Source of the DNA: Anaspis maculata
Lineage: Eukaryota > Arthropoda > Insecta > Coleoptera > Scraptiidae
Assembly (NCBI GenBank): GCA_949128115.1
Contig: OX421968.1
Span: forward strand, 29,912,877 to 29,976,876
Direction: 5' to 3'
DNA length: 64,000 bases
Shown piece by piece: positions 37,001 to 52,000 of this stretch. How positions within the stretch are numbered: position 1 is the stretch's first letter; each line of letters begins with the position of its first letter. The position numbers were made by a program, and so were the translations under genes. Below the pieces are notes generated by a model, which did no database searches, was not told the DNA's origin, and was given only the letters and a program-made list of their open reading frames with translations.

Positions 37001-40000
37001 AACAAATTCACGTGAAGTTGGGCAACAGTGGACTCCAGTATATAGTTGATAGGCTTTTACTTGTTCGAGGAACGGAGCGATACCGCCACCATAGGCTTTT
37101 CAAAACCTCCTGTTGGAGGCTTCTCCACAGCTCGTTTCGTAAATACGTCATCCATCCACGCCATTTTTGTTGAGGCAGATCGCGGCAATGGATGCCAACA
37201 ATTGAAGCGGATTTAACACATGAAGCGGTAATCGGTAAAATCGTATCATATAATTTACATTCAACACACAAAAATGTAACTATCGCATTCTTACAGCACC
37301 TCTATTCAAACTAGGGTGAAGGCACTAGTAATGGACACCCAAGAGGAAATTTCAAGTTTGAGCTACCAAAATCATATTGAAATATAGCAATTTAGGGCTG
37401 CAATTTTTTTGTAAAAGTGATCAATAACACCAACAGTTTTTTTTCAATCTCAATTTACATTGAAAAAACACCAAATCATCAGTAATGGACACCATAACGC
37501 CAGTGTTGGACACCTTCTTTTTTCAGTAATGGACCCTCTACTAAGTATTTTGCATGAAGTGGAATAGACCAGATATTTTTCAACACGGTTGGTCTGAATG
37601 ATAATGAACTTCAATAAAAATGAACCTTCAGTTACCGGCTACACAAAAAAACAATGGTAAACCCAGCATACTGAAGTTCCAAGAGCTACGGAAAACACAA
37701 AGGGCTTATCGGAGCCCTAAATGACGCCACAACATTGACTTGAAGACACAAAATATTGAAGTCCATTGTTGCCTGAACGGCACAAGAAGACACAAAAGAT
37801 GACACACCGAATCTGCATCCTTCACTAGTTTGTCAGTTTGACATAGATACGATGTAACAAAACGCACCGGTTTGGTTGCCAAGGGTATAAAATGGGCCAA
37901 ACTCAAAATGTATAGCGCCCGTCCAGGAAGTAATGGAAAGCTCAATCGCAGACTTGATTAGATTTTTTGGTTATGTTGCTTCCGAGGTTACTTCCTGCCA
38001 AATTTGGTACGAATCCATCGGATAGATTTTGAATAATTGAATGGCAAAATTTTCAACTTTGACATATTTTAATTATTTGACAGATGACATATAGAGAAAT
38101 GCTTCTAACTGTTCTGAATACAGTATTTCAAAAACTTCCATATGACAGACTGCAAGTCAAGTTCCGTGAGATATAGCTTTTGTCGTTTGTTGATAGTGAC
38201 ACTTCTGTTTGACAGATGATATCCAAAAACTAATGGACTCATTCCACAGCAAAACCGTGCCTTAATATAAAATTTCAAGTTGATCGGATTGACGATTCGG
38301 CAGTTATCGTGTGGGAATAATAAAATAAGCAATAAAATCAATCGACAGAGGATCCAAAAAAATCAGTCATGGGAAGTTTGGCACTTTAATATAGTGTCCT
38401 TCACTCAGTCTTTCATAATTATGTACACTTTTGCACTTTCGCATTTTTTAATAAGTATTAATAATAAATTGTTAGTCACTTAAATCAAGGTGACCATTAC
38501 TGAAAAAGTGATGATTTCAGTAATGGACACAATGGTGTCCATTTCTGGGAAAAAGTTCTTTTCGTAGTTCAGTAATAGTCACCCCCTTTTAAAATATCAA
38601 TAATCAATATTTTGTTCAATATTCAATTGAAAATCATAAGCTACATGCCTTTTGCACCTTCTAAAAATGTTTCCTACATTTAAACTTTCACTGGACAACT
38701 TTGGCGAGGAATTTTGTGAGGAGCGACGTCAACTTCACGTTGCTTGATATTTGACTGATTTGTGGCGGGCTTTCACATTGACAGGCATACCAACAACGGA
38801 GACAGCTTTTTATACTTACATTTATGGACTTAATATCAAGGGTGGACTAGAGCATGCCATATCACAAAATTGGCTTGAATGGTCATTTAGAAGCTAAATT
38901 ATTCCCGTTTTTGTACGAAAGGTGACCATTACTAGATCTGTGTCCATTACTAGTGCTCTCACCCTACATGAAGTTTGGTGATTTTTAGATCATTATTGAA
39001 TTGCCAGGAATGTTTTCTAGGTCTGTTAAATCTTACGGACGCTTCCATTTTTAATCTCCAGCACCACGACTTGCCTTAGAAAAAAAAATGACGTGGATGA
39101 TGAGCATGAGCACTAAATAAACGTGCTGCGAAGTCTAGGGAGACTCGGCGACTAGTACGAGACGACTGAGACTAGAAAATTCAGTCTTACATGAAGTTAG
39201 AGACAGTGACATGCACTAGAGTGCTCTTAAAAAGCGAGACACGTGCATCCCTGTTGTAAATTACCATCAAAGAAATGCAATCATTTTCCAAGGTTTCGCA
39301 TTGAACCATGATTGCGTGTATGGCCGGGGAATCACTGGTCATACGGAACCATTGAAATTTTTTGTATAGAAAATACCACCAGTAATCACAAATGAGCTGG
39401 GAGCATACTATGCGTTTTCTCATGGTATTTCATTTTACATTTTAGGCAGGAGTGAATAACCATAAAGAAATAATGGGAAATACCATCAGAATCTAACAAA
39501 TTCAAAAGCAGTGGGAATAATATGCACAAAGAAATCGTGGGAAATACCATGAGTTTTCACAGAAACTAACCGACACCATCATGGGTATTTGACTCGGTAT
39601 TTTATTTTACATTTTAGACAGAAGTGAATAACCACAGATAAATAATGGGAAATACCATCAGTATTCAACAAATTCGAAAGCGGTGGGAATATCCATGAAG
39701 AAATCGTGGAAAATACCATGAGTATTCACAAAACTAACTGACGCGACGCCATCATGTTCTACAACATTCTTCGTACTTTTTTCTGGATGGAATCCTTGAA
39801 CCTCAAGTCTTTGAAGAAGCTAACCAGGACGACAGTTTTTATTTTGTTTTTGATCAATAAACCTTGAACATTTCTGCGATGTTTGTTGGCTGAAGCTCAG
39901 GCTGGGAACAACATTCCAAGACGAAAACAAACAAAAAAAACAATGAATAAACCTCCGGGACTTTTATACTTGCCAAGAAGCTCCACATAGGTACATTCTC

Positions 40001-43000
40001 CCATTCAATTGGCACTTTTTATATCAAGAACTGAACCAAGAATGCTGATAAGATGATGGTTCGAGAAAGATGATAATGAATTATTATTGAAAACGAAAAC
40101 AAAATACCACAAACTGAGGAAACGACACGACCATATTTGGAGACGCACAACACAACTGGAAAAATACCAGACTTATTGGAGTGGGGGAGGAAAATTACAC
40201 TATGGGAATTCCCAATTGATTTCACCAATTTCCAAACTGTCCCATGAGGCTTCAGACGAATCTATTGGGAAAAATTATCATCATTATATCATTATCATTA
40301 TCATGAGAATTTCCATATGATACCAATCAACTTCCAAACCCTATCCTATGCAATTTCACGACAATCCAGTGAAATAATAACATTATGGAAATTGCCACTT
40401 GATTCCACCTATTCCCACGTTAAACCACTAGAAACAAAACACAATTTTTCTTGTGGTATTGCATGGTTTCCAATGGTCAATTCCAACAGGGATGATGAGT
40501 TTTGGGTCCGGTGGTAAGTCGAATGATTCTGACATCATTAACGTCCAGTCGACACATAAAAGTCATATTATCCAAAGTAGTCTTTCATTGCCGCCATGTA
40601 ATCATGAACAATCTTCATTTCAATGGATAACGCGAGCGTTGATGAAGAACGCAGGTATAAATAATTCACATTGTTCAATGACAACCGAACTGACTGAACA
40701 GGTGGGTACCTACGAACAACAGAATCTGACAGGTGTGCCATTCAACTTCTTTTTTTAGATTTTTCTGAAAAATATTCTTCGTGCTTGAAAAATATTCACC
40801 AGATATTGTGCAATTACTGTTGATGATAATAATCATGATTGTCTCGTCAAAATCTTGTTTTTGATATTTCAAACAGAATTGTCTTACCGAGATATCTACC
40901 CACTTGCTAACTTTTGAGTCAGGAACAATAAAATTCAATTTAAGGATTCAGCTTTTCATTTTCATACGTATAGAACGTATAGTTAAGAGCACCGAATTTC
41001 GTACACCAGTCATACATACATACATACAAAGATGATAGATTTATCTCATACTGGAGGTACAAATGTTGTACGTATTGTATACGTCATAAAAAAAGTTTGA
41101 ATACAAACCAAAAGTATAGTCAAAAATGTAGATAGTCATTTCTGTCATTTAAAAAGTCTGGGGTTTATGCTTTATTGCTGTTTCGGAAGAGCACTATCAT
41201 GAACTGTCTCGTCTTTGACTCAACTCACCTTTGCGCCTTCAAAGTAGCAATAAAGCAAAGATCCCGGATAAAAAAAAAACGAGCTCTTCAGTTGTCCTAC
41301 TTTGAACTGCATCCGCCTCATCTTGGATTTTGCAATAGCGGCCATTTTAGATATTGGCGTTTGAAAGCCTATTTCATTGGCTATCCAATAACACACAGCA
41401 CGATAATATCGGACTAAAAACAAAGATCTAGCAGTGCAAAAACCAAAATGATGTTCTCACTGCTCCCGCCTTATCAACGCCAAGCAGGCCGTTTTTCAAG
41501 TTACTATTTCTTTGCAACCCGTCGCGTCGGCCGATTTTTTTCATTTTGGTCTTGAAATGTTGTCAATAGCCTATACTTTTGATATGTTATACAATCATTT
41601 TGAACGTTGGTGTTTGAAGCCTATTCTTTTGGCTATCCATTGATACCAAGATTGTGAAAATCGGAACAGAAATAAAAATTTAACAAGCGAAAAATTTTAG
41701 TGCAGTTTATTTGGCCCACTCGGTATATGTAGAGAAGATATTCGCCTTTAGTCCCGGGTGTCAATCGTCAGTTTGGGCGAATGGCGTTCAAGACCCGAGA
41801 CGCTTCAGGTGGAAATTTGCAAAAAAAGATTCGGTTTTTCTGCAGGATATTTATGTATACTTAAGTGGGTACTTTTGACTCGCGCCAGCCACCCTAGAAT
41901 ATCGAACGCTCATTTTACAAGACTTTCTTTTTTATTGAAGATGAGTTGAATTGAATTGCTTTCTATTTCACATGCACGCAACACGCAAGCACACGCGCAC
42001 ACACGCACGCACGCACGTGCCCACACACCCACACACACCTTCGATGGACCGTGTAGCGCAGTAGCGTAAGATGTTTGTCGCGCGCGCCTTTTGTTTAAAT
42101 TCTCTGGGAAAAACTCGCACAGTTGCGTCACTTCTCAAACAGAAATACAGGAATTTCTAATTAATCCAAGTGGTTTTAAACAGCATTCGCTTCCTTTAAT
42201 GCGGAGAGTTGAACCGAAACAGTAATAATGGCACTACAGCTTGATGTAACTGCAGCATTACAACTGTTTCTGTTATTAAAAAGAATTCATGAATATACGA
42301 AAGCTTGACAATTGCATCAGAATGCCGTACTTCCTAAGTTGTACAGGGTGTCTTAGTAAGTGATATTGCACCGAATTTTGGGAGTGATTCTTCTCACAAA
42401 AATAAGCGTAACAGGAGTCACAGTTCCTGCAAGATGGTACGGACTCAGAGGAACCAACCTTACATTTCATCCCAATGCAAAACGCTTTTGCACGTGAGTA
42501 TTAGGTACCTACAGGAAATTCAACATCAATTTTGAGGTTAAAAAAAATAATGTTTTTTTCTGATAAAACGGTTTAAACACGTCTTTATTGAAATTTCGTA
42601 CTCATTCCAGGAATCAGAATGTGCGATTTGGTCAGAAATGATACCAAACATGTCAAAAAAGTGTTAGTCACGGTTTACCATAAGACTTGGAGTTGGAGTT
42701 TACCAAAAATCGCACCTCGGCCCCTTCGCAGCCGTCTGGTACGCCACTGGTGCATGACACTTTCTGTGAACTTATTACATTGTGTTGCTAAACCTTGACA
42801 ATATATCGTCCAGTGAAAAAAGTAAAAAAAAAGCAACGATTTCAAAAATGATAATTTTTTGGACCTTCGACTTCTTAGGATGCAACGCCAGTAGCGGGTC
42901 CCATCGGGGCACCACTTCTAAAAAATTACCTGTACGTACCTACTACTCACATGCGAAAGCGTTTTGCATCGGAATGAAATGCAATGTTGGTCCTGATATG

Positions 43001-46000
43001 TGCCGCTAACGGCCGTACTAAGCGCACAGCTTCCTTCGGGCGAGACGGGTCCTCGAACAATATGGGGGCTACAAGTGAGTTTTCTTGAGGAACTCTTTGA
43101 TGCTACTTCCGTGGCGTGAATGTAGAGTAGACGCGTGGTGCATTCTTCCTGCTTTCGCATGGTTATATTTCGTGCATAATGTATTATTGTCAAGTCTCAG
43201 TTTGTTTATGATTTGTTTTTATTTTGTGCTAAATGCATTGTTATGACAATGTCGATAAGTTTCAACTTCAAGGAAATAAACAGTATTTATTTATTTAATT
43301 ATTTATTATTCAATCAACTGCTTCTCAACGATTGCAAGTTAATACTTCAACCTTGTTGTAGGGCTGCTCGTCTTCCATTTGACAGAACGGTGTATATGTC
43401 AATAATTCATAATTTTGTAGAGACTGGAGGTTGAAGTTTTCAGTCTTCTTATTCCCATAAAAGCTACTGTTTTCAATGCGTTCAAGATAATTTTTTCACA
43501 GAACGTAAGAGAGACCTTGTGTTTCTACCTAAATCAAAAAGAATTTCCGTATCTCAAAAATGAAAAGGGTGTCAGTTTCCGTAGTGGGGGTTAGTCGCGG
43601 GTGCTGCTCCCGAGCAATCATATCCATGCTTATGTAGACATACGCCATTTTGTCATGTAGCAGAATCCTGGCCGTCATGCACAATCTCGAATGACGAAAT
43701 TCGACATACGCCATTCGATTTAGATGGATTCAGTGGCGCACCAAGGGAAGGGAAGGGGGGGGGGGGTCCGCACCGGGTACCAGCAGTAAAGGGGTGTCGA
43801 TGTCGGATTATTCGGGGTGCAAACGGGGACTACAAACCTGGGACACAAGGCTTGGAGGGCGCAAAACAAGCTGAAGAAGCCCCGTTTTCCGAAAAAAATT
43901 CATCTGCGTCGCTTTTTCCTCACGTTGGTCACTGTGTAGTGTTTTTCGCTTTGTCAGGACATCGTTTGCCTGCGTCTGAATAAAACAATGTCACTAAGTA
44001 GCTGGGACACGCAAAATGCCTAATTGTGCCTGCATGAAGGGGTGTGACTACAGTCTGCAGCCAATTCTCTAATGGGGAGGGGGGAGGGGGAGATAGTCCG
44101 CCTCGGGTGCCAAATACGCTAGACACGCCACTGGATGGATTGGCGCTGTTTTGGCGTAAAATCTTGACGCCACTGAAAGATTCCAGTGTCGAAGCTGCTT
44201 ACAAAATTTGTGAATACGTCATGGTGGATTTGAGAGACCAATCATTCTGTAGAAATGATGAAATTAATTTTTGGTTATTTTTGTCTCTTTGTTCTTTCTA
44301 TTGCTGTTTGATTTTGTTTCGATAAGCTGAGCGTGAGCGGGATACAATTTTATTGTTAAGAGTCGAAAGTAGTTATTGGATGGAATAGAATTATTTCTTG
44401 TATTGTATCTACAATACAATAAATAAACAATTTGAATTGAATAAACGGGCAGAACTCCTATGGCAAAAAAAAGCCGATAAGGAGAAGAACTTTTTTTTTT
44501 TTTTCCCCTTCAAAATTGACAAGTAGGAACATAGCGCGTTGCGTAATGTAGGTGAGATCGTCATTGAGTTAGCATAAGGTCACTTTGTATTTTTGGCAGC
44601 TGTGTTCGGTGTTTTCCATCATCAAGTTGGTACTTATTTTAATAATATCTACTTTTGCTGCATTACAGTCAAGTAACAAGAGCTATTTTTCTACACTTAG
44701 GCCTATTTCCATCTTGTTTCAAACTGCTCAACAAATATGTTGTCGCGAGAGAAAAATTGGCCCAACTTTGGACCTCAAATAACTTTTGAATGACACATAA
44801 AATATCAATTCTGTTTCACAGTTAGTTTAGCTCAATCTTTCCGTTACCCACTCGGTTACCCACCTTCGGGAGGTGAAGATCAGAGTGCATTTGAAATATC
44901 TATGTATAATGTGAAATGGAGAATAGTGCAAAATTGCAGCAAATTCAACGGACCCCCCCATCCTTTTTCAAGATAATTTTTCTTCTCAAATGCCAATAAG
45001 AGGGATTATGAGGCGTGATGTTTTAGCTTGTGCTCAGTTTTGAAATTTTTGGAATCGGAAGTCTGGTTTTGATTTTATGGCTTTTTTCTCTTCAACGATG
45101 CTGATTCATTTTATCGCTACACGGAAGATTATGTTACTCTGATGATGGGAGGTTGCAATTTACGAATATTGTTTCTTGAACGGTTCTCGGTAACTTGACT
45201 CTCAGACCATCTCGAATATCTTGACGGAGGCCCAAAAAAGGAGTCCAGTTGAATTGGCCGACTTTTTGAAAATTGAATTTGATCAGATGTTCACATTTCA
45301 ACCAAATTTTCTTCGTAAATTTGACTTCCTGAACTTGATGCTGAGATGTTGAATATCAGTTTTTGTTGATTATAGACTCCCTATTATTATTTCGCATCAT
45401 TACTGATCGCCAGCATGGTTTTTATAAAGGGCGTCCCACGGTCACTAATTGGCTATCGTATGTTACATCCTTGACCGAGGCACTCGAGAAGGGTTATGAA
45501 ACTCACGCCAATTATGCATACGAATTTTAGCAAGGCCTTCGGCAAGGTAAATCATGAGCCACTCCAGAGCATATTTTAAGGAATTCCAAGTGCGCGACCA
45601 AAAGTCATGATGCTCCCGTTTGGCGTCGCAGGCAAAGTTTTTCAAAATTTAGGCGGGCCAGAGAGTCAAACGGCCCCTATTTTTTTTAATTACAAAAAAC
45701 TTTTCATTTGAGGTCATTCCAGAAATTTTATGGAACAGCAGCAGGAAAATTCTTGATTTGTATTTTTAGAAATATGGATGATCAAAAGGTGGTCCTTCGG
45801 CCCCTTCCATTCTCGTTATTCGAAAAGATTCCAGGAAACTCTTCCAATCAGACCAAAAAGCAAATTTTCAAACCTTTGAATGTGTTCTGTAATTGTATTA
45901 AGTGTACAGGGTGAGTCATAGATCGTGTAAAGATTTATCTGCCTCAAAAATACCGGTGAAAGGATCTAGATGTTGTAAAACTGATGTAGAGCAACAAATA

Positions 46001-49000
46001 ACACAAATGGTTCTCATATGAAATTTTCTGCATGCATTTTTGAAAAAAAAACTGGATTTTCAGGATTTACGACTCACCTGTATAGTTGATAGAATTACAG
46101 AACACATACAAAGATACAAAAACATTGCTTTTTGGTCTGTTCAAAAGAGTTCACTAAAATCTTCCAAAATAACGACAACAGAGGGGGCCGAAGAACCACC
46201 TTTTGACCCTCCATATTTTCCAAAATAGAAGCCCTAAATTTTTTTCAACATTTTTCTGATACTTTTGACGCGTTTTCTGTCACTTCGGTTCAATTTTCAA
46301 CCCCAAATTTGCAAAGACCCTGTATAATATGAATCACAAGGAGCTTCAGATAAATAATTCAATGTATCAAAACTATTCATTCAAACCATTTAATCGGTAG
46401 GAAAAAAAATTAATATTGTGAGTAGCTCGACTGTTTGGAGCTTTTTATGATCGTGTGCACGAAAACAGTCTTTTCTGGACCTGCGCTATGAGGTGCTAGA
46501 GAAATGAAAGCTTCGACTAATTTCGCAAAAACGGTAGCAGGCCATGCAACTCTCGAGCATTGAAAAAAGAGAAGAAAAATTTCCGCTTGCAAAAAGAGAA
46601 ACGACACCATCTGTGAACTGTGAAACAGCCTTATTACCAAAAAGATTTTTGACCTCCGCTCTTGCTGTGGCAATCACTCACATTCGGCAGTGATTCGACT
46701 CGTGACGGCAGTCACTTTGATTTCTGGAGTTGTTAACAATTTTTCAATTGTTTCCACAACATCTCGGTCTTGTGACGTACGTTGGACAAAAATTCGTGGG
46801 TTGACAAAATATAACTTCATTTACGATACTAATGAAGGAGTCACCCTTCTCCTAGAAACAGTTTCCCCCAATTCATCGTCGTCATTGAGGCCATTGGCTT
46901 CTGCCGAAAAATCTTCCTCAAACCCACCAGGATAAGGACCTTTTTCCATCGTAAGATTTATTGACTAGATCCTAGATCACAATTTTCTATGAAACTCCAA
47001 CGTCACAAATTGTGAACATTGATTTTGGATGTCACTTTGATTTAAAAAGAAATTGGGTCTTATTGCTTTTATGAAAAAAAAAAAAATAGAAGTACGAAGT
47101 AATAAAATGTAGCAAAAGAATATTTTTTGACTGCGCGACCAAACTTTGACTACGCGACCAAACTTTGTCACTTTGTCACACCAATTGGTCGCCCACTTTA
47201 TATGTTATTTTATGCTCTGAGCCACTCATTGGCAAATTACATGCTTATGGAGTCTGCGACTCATTGCTGACCTTGATTAAGAGTTACTTGATTGATGGGA
47301 CGCAGCAGGTTAGGGCTGGAAATGCGCTGTCTGGGGTGTATGATGTGCCATTGGGAGTCCCTCAAAGATCTCGTCTTGGCCCTCTTCCATTTTCCTATTT
47401 TATGATATAGTCAATATTATTCAGTTTGGATGTTTACTGTTTGCTTATGACATGAAGGTTTTCGAAAAATTAAACAATTACACCTTAAAATCCTCAGGCG
47501 ATCTCGATGCAATTTCTGAATGGTGTTTAAAGAACAGAAAGACACTCAATTCGGGAAAGTGTAAAATTTTAAATTTCAGCAGAAAGGTGGTGCGATCGGA
47601 TCGGACCCAATCTACAGATTGGGATTGGACTAAGACTCACTCGATTCTGTTCAATACATGAACCATCAAGGATCTGGGTGTCTACGTCGACAGCCAGCTG
47701 ACATTCAGGTATCACTATGATCACGCGGTTTCGAACGGGAGTCGAATGCTCGGTTGTGTCAGAAGGTAGACTGCTGATTTCTGATGTTTGCGCTCTCAAT
47801 ATCTTGTACTCTTCCCTTATGCGTATTGCGTTTTGTTGTTGAGTATTGTAGCGTTATATAGAACCCGTATTATGCATACATGTGGGAAGGATTGAGAGCA
47901 TCCAGAAAAATGGCTCACATACCTTGCTTTTGTATAAAAAATAACTCAATGTTCCAATCACGGATAGGATAGACGTCATGCGATACTCCGGTTTGTCCCT
48001 GCTGTCTTGTTGTCACTGAAAATTATCTCCCCTCGATACTATGCAGGACACGTTGACTACATTGAAGATAATTTAGGATTCAAGAATAATCAATTGGACA
48101 TTCAGAGAATTTTAGGAAAAATAGGAGGTAAAGTTGAAGATTTCAAGACAAAATTTCCCAAACAGAGGATTTAATTCCCTTGAATTTTATGTATCACGAA
48201 GTAGATGATGCATTTGAAATTCCTAAGTTTGGGTGGGTGGGGTAAAAGGATTTAGAGATAGAAATTTGCCAATAGAAAGCTACATTCACGAATGAAGCAC
48301 CTGCTATGGGCGCACTTTGATCCTCAGGGCGCAAATGAGAGGAAAAGATGAAAATGTGAAAAATGAAAAAATGTAGATATTTGAACTGTTGGGCACAATG
48401 CGTGTGAGCAATGATTGACAAGCGAAATAGGAAAGAGAAAGAGGGGAAAAACCAAAACCAATAGGTACATTCAAACAGATTGTTGACTGAATGGGCTCCG
48501 TCTCTGGCTTCAAACCCAGAGGTCCGAAGGTCCGGAGGTCAATTTTTTTTTGGATTTTTGGATTTTGGAAATGCCGATGGGCTCAAACCAAAGTACATCC
48601 TTGTAGCTTTCGAAAGAGACCGAAATGGTAAGAATCCGTCGAGGAATAAACCCACAGGAATTGATTTCGCAAAGCTTATTTTACCAATCCAACTCCGTCC
48701 TTAATAGGCTTAAGGAGCTTCAGTGACACCGGCCGTCATTTTTTCACATCGAGGTTGGCCTTCCAAAATGTTGTTTTTCTTCTTACGGTTCCACTGCCAT
48801 CAGTGATTCGAAAAAAAAATTGAAGAAACCAAGTATCCGAAACTGGATTGTCTAGTTGAATAGCTATCTTTGATTTCTGTTGCTAAAAATATTCCAATTT
48901 TTTTACTTTTTTTTTTGGAAAAAATTATAAAAAATAACTATTGAGCTCGCGTGCTCGAGATATCGTCTATGCAACTTTTTTTTTTATAAGTTCCTGCAAC

Positions 49001-52000
49001 AGAAATGAACAAGATAAGGAAGATATGGTAAATCATGGAGCATCGTTATTTGAGAGATGGGTCTTTGAAGCTGTACTCCACCACACTGCGCCATTGTCAG
49101 TTGTCACCCAGTGTCATTGGGATTATTATGTAGATTAGAAGTAGAATTTTTTGATGGGGCAATCTGTCTAGGCAACTTATGCACGCCTTATGCATTTCTG
49201 TCAGATATGATACATGAACATGGCCAATTGGAAAATTAACATTAAAAAGCAAATTTCACAAAAAACGTCATAACTTGTACAACAAATGAAATATGGTAAA
49301 ATGTCAAAAACCATTTGAGACAGTGATGTGAAGTTTTCAAAAATATAATTGAAAAAATCCACACTTGTTTCTGAAAAAGTTACACAGGCTTGAAAATGGA
49401 CTACTTTGCACTACTTCCTTTGTCACCCTGTACATCATACAGTATATCAGCAAACACGATATCCAAAAACGAAACTTGCAGTCAGAAGAACGCCCGAATC
49501 ATTAACATCATCCTATTTTCAAATAAGTCATTTTTTGTCTCGATATTCCTGAGTGCATTTTATATTCGAATTGAACCTGAGTGCATTTTTGAGGTAGACC
49601 ATTTTACTATTTATATGGCATCCAATAACTTCCTCCTAATGGACAATTTTAGCCCGCGATGCTATTTTACTTGATAGTAGGAGATATTAAAGTCTTCCTG
49701 AACTTGCACTGAAGGGTCCAAATTAATTGAAACGGCCTTTTACCCTCATCGTTCAGATCCCATGTCTTCCTTAGGAAGCATCGTAGAAAAAAATCAATCT
49801 TATTATTTTGTAACACTTTTCCTCGATTTGATGCAGCTCACCCAAACATCCTGTATTATACTTACGGTACCTATGCTTATAGTTTTTTTTTATACGCATT
49901 TCATTGACTCCTCGGCGGATAGAATGCGTGCTCATAAAATATTTACAATGAAAGTTGTAACGATAAAATGAAGATACTCCTCGCCGGGGTTTTACTGGTT
50001 AAGTTTCTTTGAAACAGAAAAAGTTGGCAGAGTGTATTCTTCAGGTTTGGTTTGAGAGACGAAATGGCGCGCAGCGCTGTCAGGTGGGTTTTATAATTTA
50101 AATGTTTGATGAGGTTAACAGCTTATCAAAGTTTGTTCAGGTTTACATGATGCGGGGAGTCGAAAAATATACAGAGTACCTACGGGATGTTGTGATTCGC
50201 ATACCTCGTACGGTTGGTGGGCATGTAGGCTATGTATGTGTCTTCCAGCAGATCGAGCGCCTTGAGGGAGCCTCGTGCCTGGCCCGCCACGTCGTCTCCT
50301 TCGTCTAATTTGAGGATGCCGTCTCTGTGATAACGCTTGACGACGACCGTATGAAAATAGTCGAGCTGGATTTTGTCGACGGATCGGATGAGGACGGGGC
50401 CGTTGCCTAAGTTGTATTTGAACTCGACAAATCCATTAACAATCGCGAGGGAAATATAGTCGCCCAGGCCGTCGGCTTTCTGCTGATTGTACAGCAGGAG
50501 TCCGTCGTAAGTGTTAGTCTTAAATTCAACTTCGATGCTTAGCTTGTGATAGGCTTTGAGAGGTTTAAGTTTGACATAGGAGCGCCCGTGGAAGGCGGGC
50601 GTGCTGTATTGTTTGTGCACCACTTCTGTCTCGCAAAGGGAGCCTGTAAAGTTTGCGCCGCAAACGCAAGTGAATGTGGCGGCGGGAAGATCAACACAAG
50701 TGCTAGCGTGATGACAGGGAGACGAGCTACATGCTCGATATTCGTCAGTCGGATTTGATTCAGGATCGGCTGCAAGTAATCGTTATGAGCGTCGAGGAAA
50801 CCCTCAGGCCAGAAACTCTTTATATTCTTACCTATGCACTCTTGACGGTCCGACGATTCCGAATGATCTGGAAGACAAGTGCATGCTCCTGCCAGGCAGT
50901 GGCTATATATTATCATGCAATCCGAGTTATCTGAACAGAGATCGCCTAGAAGGGCCGTTACAACGCGAACGGTTGCGGGGGTCGGACGATATGCCGGAGC
51001 GAAGTTTCCACCTACGTGCAGATAAGGACACTGTCTATATTTCGTACTTGTTTTATTGAAATTATTATAGTTACAGAACAGGCGCTACAACATGAATAGT
51101 GTGTTAGTTAGTTTAGTGGTTATCATCACCATGACCATATAGCGAGAGATGGAAATTGGTAATAATATAATGGTAGGTACTAGGCAGCATCAGATTTTAG
51201 TCATTAGCAGATACATGTACAAATTGCCTTTGTCTCGCAACTAAGATAGAGTAAAGTCAAAAGAAATGAAAACAAAGAAAGTTTAGAGCAACACATCAGT
51301 CTCACCGCGAGTATTGAGTATGGCACTAGGTCCTGCAGCAGACACGTTTATTTCCGAAACGATTTTGTTATCGCTTTCGGCTGGATGGGATACACCTTGT
51401 ATTGGCTGCATGACGGATCCACTTCTTTCGTAGTAGTAACGTGGATCGGGAACAAGAAGGTGTCGCGTCGACTTCGACAAAGGCGAATTAGAATCGTCGG
51501 GCTGCGTAAACTGCAGAGGAGTGTAGCGGCGCAACGGCCAATCCGTGCTCGGAAACATGTCTTCTATAAAACACACGTCGCGTTGTATGTCGTACAAATT
51601 TCAGACTTAATTTTTAATCCACATTTTATGTAGGTACCTTTGCAAGTGCCGAAAGCCTGGACGACGATGTCTTTTTGCAGACGGCACGCTACCTGTCGTA
51701 GCTCACAGGCCGTTGAATATGTCTGCCCGTCACTGCCACACACGACCTGAAACATATATTTTCATTTGCAAAAAACATATATAAATGACACACGCCGGCA
51801 TTATTCCAAGGGCGTACTTGAGCATCGTTCTCCTCCGGGCATTCAGTATGACACTCGCATATGGCAAATCCACCCCGCTCAACGCATGTTGCTCCAAAGT
51901 AACAAGTCAATTCTTTGCACGTCATCGGGGGCGACGTAGTCAGATCCGCTGCGGAATTTCAATTGAAATGAAATGTTAGTCGTTACGTGCCACCCGACCG

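Larger units (their letters stand above)
45360..47770 (+). pseudogene. LINE reverse transcriptase relic split by an insertion
   Basis: The left part (45,360-45,588) reads [20 protein letters not shown] then, in another frame, [14 protein letters not shown]. The right part (from 47,196) reads [40 protein letters not shown], and then [20 protein letters not shown]. These are successive Jockey-like RT blocks; the YADD motif is degenerate (CLLFAYDMK). Stops and frameshifts throughout. Confidence 0.65.
36888..50204 (-). other. 13.3-kb agrin intron 12
   Basis: Between exons 12 and 13. Annotated contents: a TA-flanked element, a 175-bp tandem duplication, an inverted repeat, a hAT MITE, a split LINE relic and a dispersed repeat. 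Unassigned stretches: 39,760-41,300 (a CATA run near 41,005), 42,996-43,720, 44,142-45,355, 47,775-48,555, 48,705-50,200. Confidence 0.8.

Noticed and set aside
41910..42131. Cys-rich minus-strand frame that could be mistaken for an agrin exon
   Set aside because: The Cys/Val/Arg run is a translation of an (AC)n repeat, with no acceptor-donor pair in phase.
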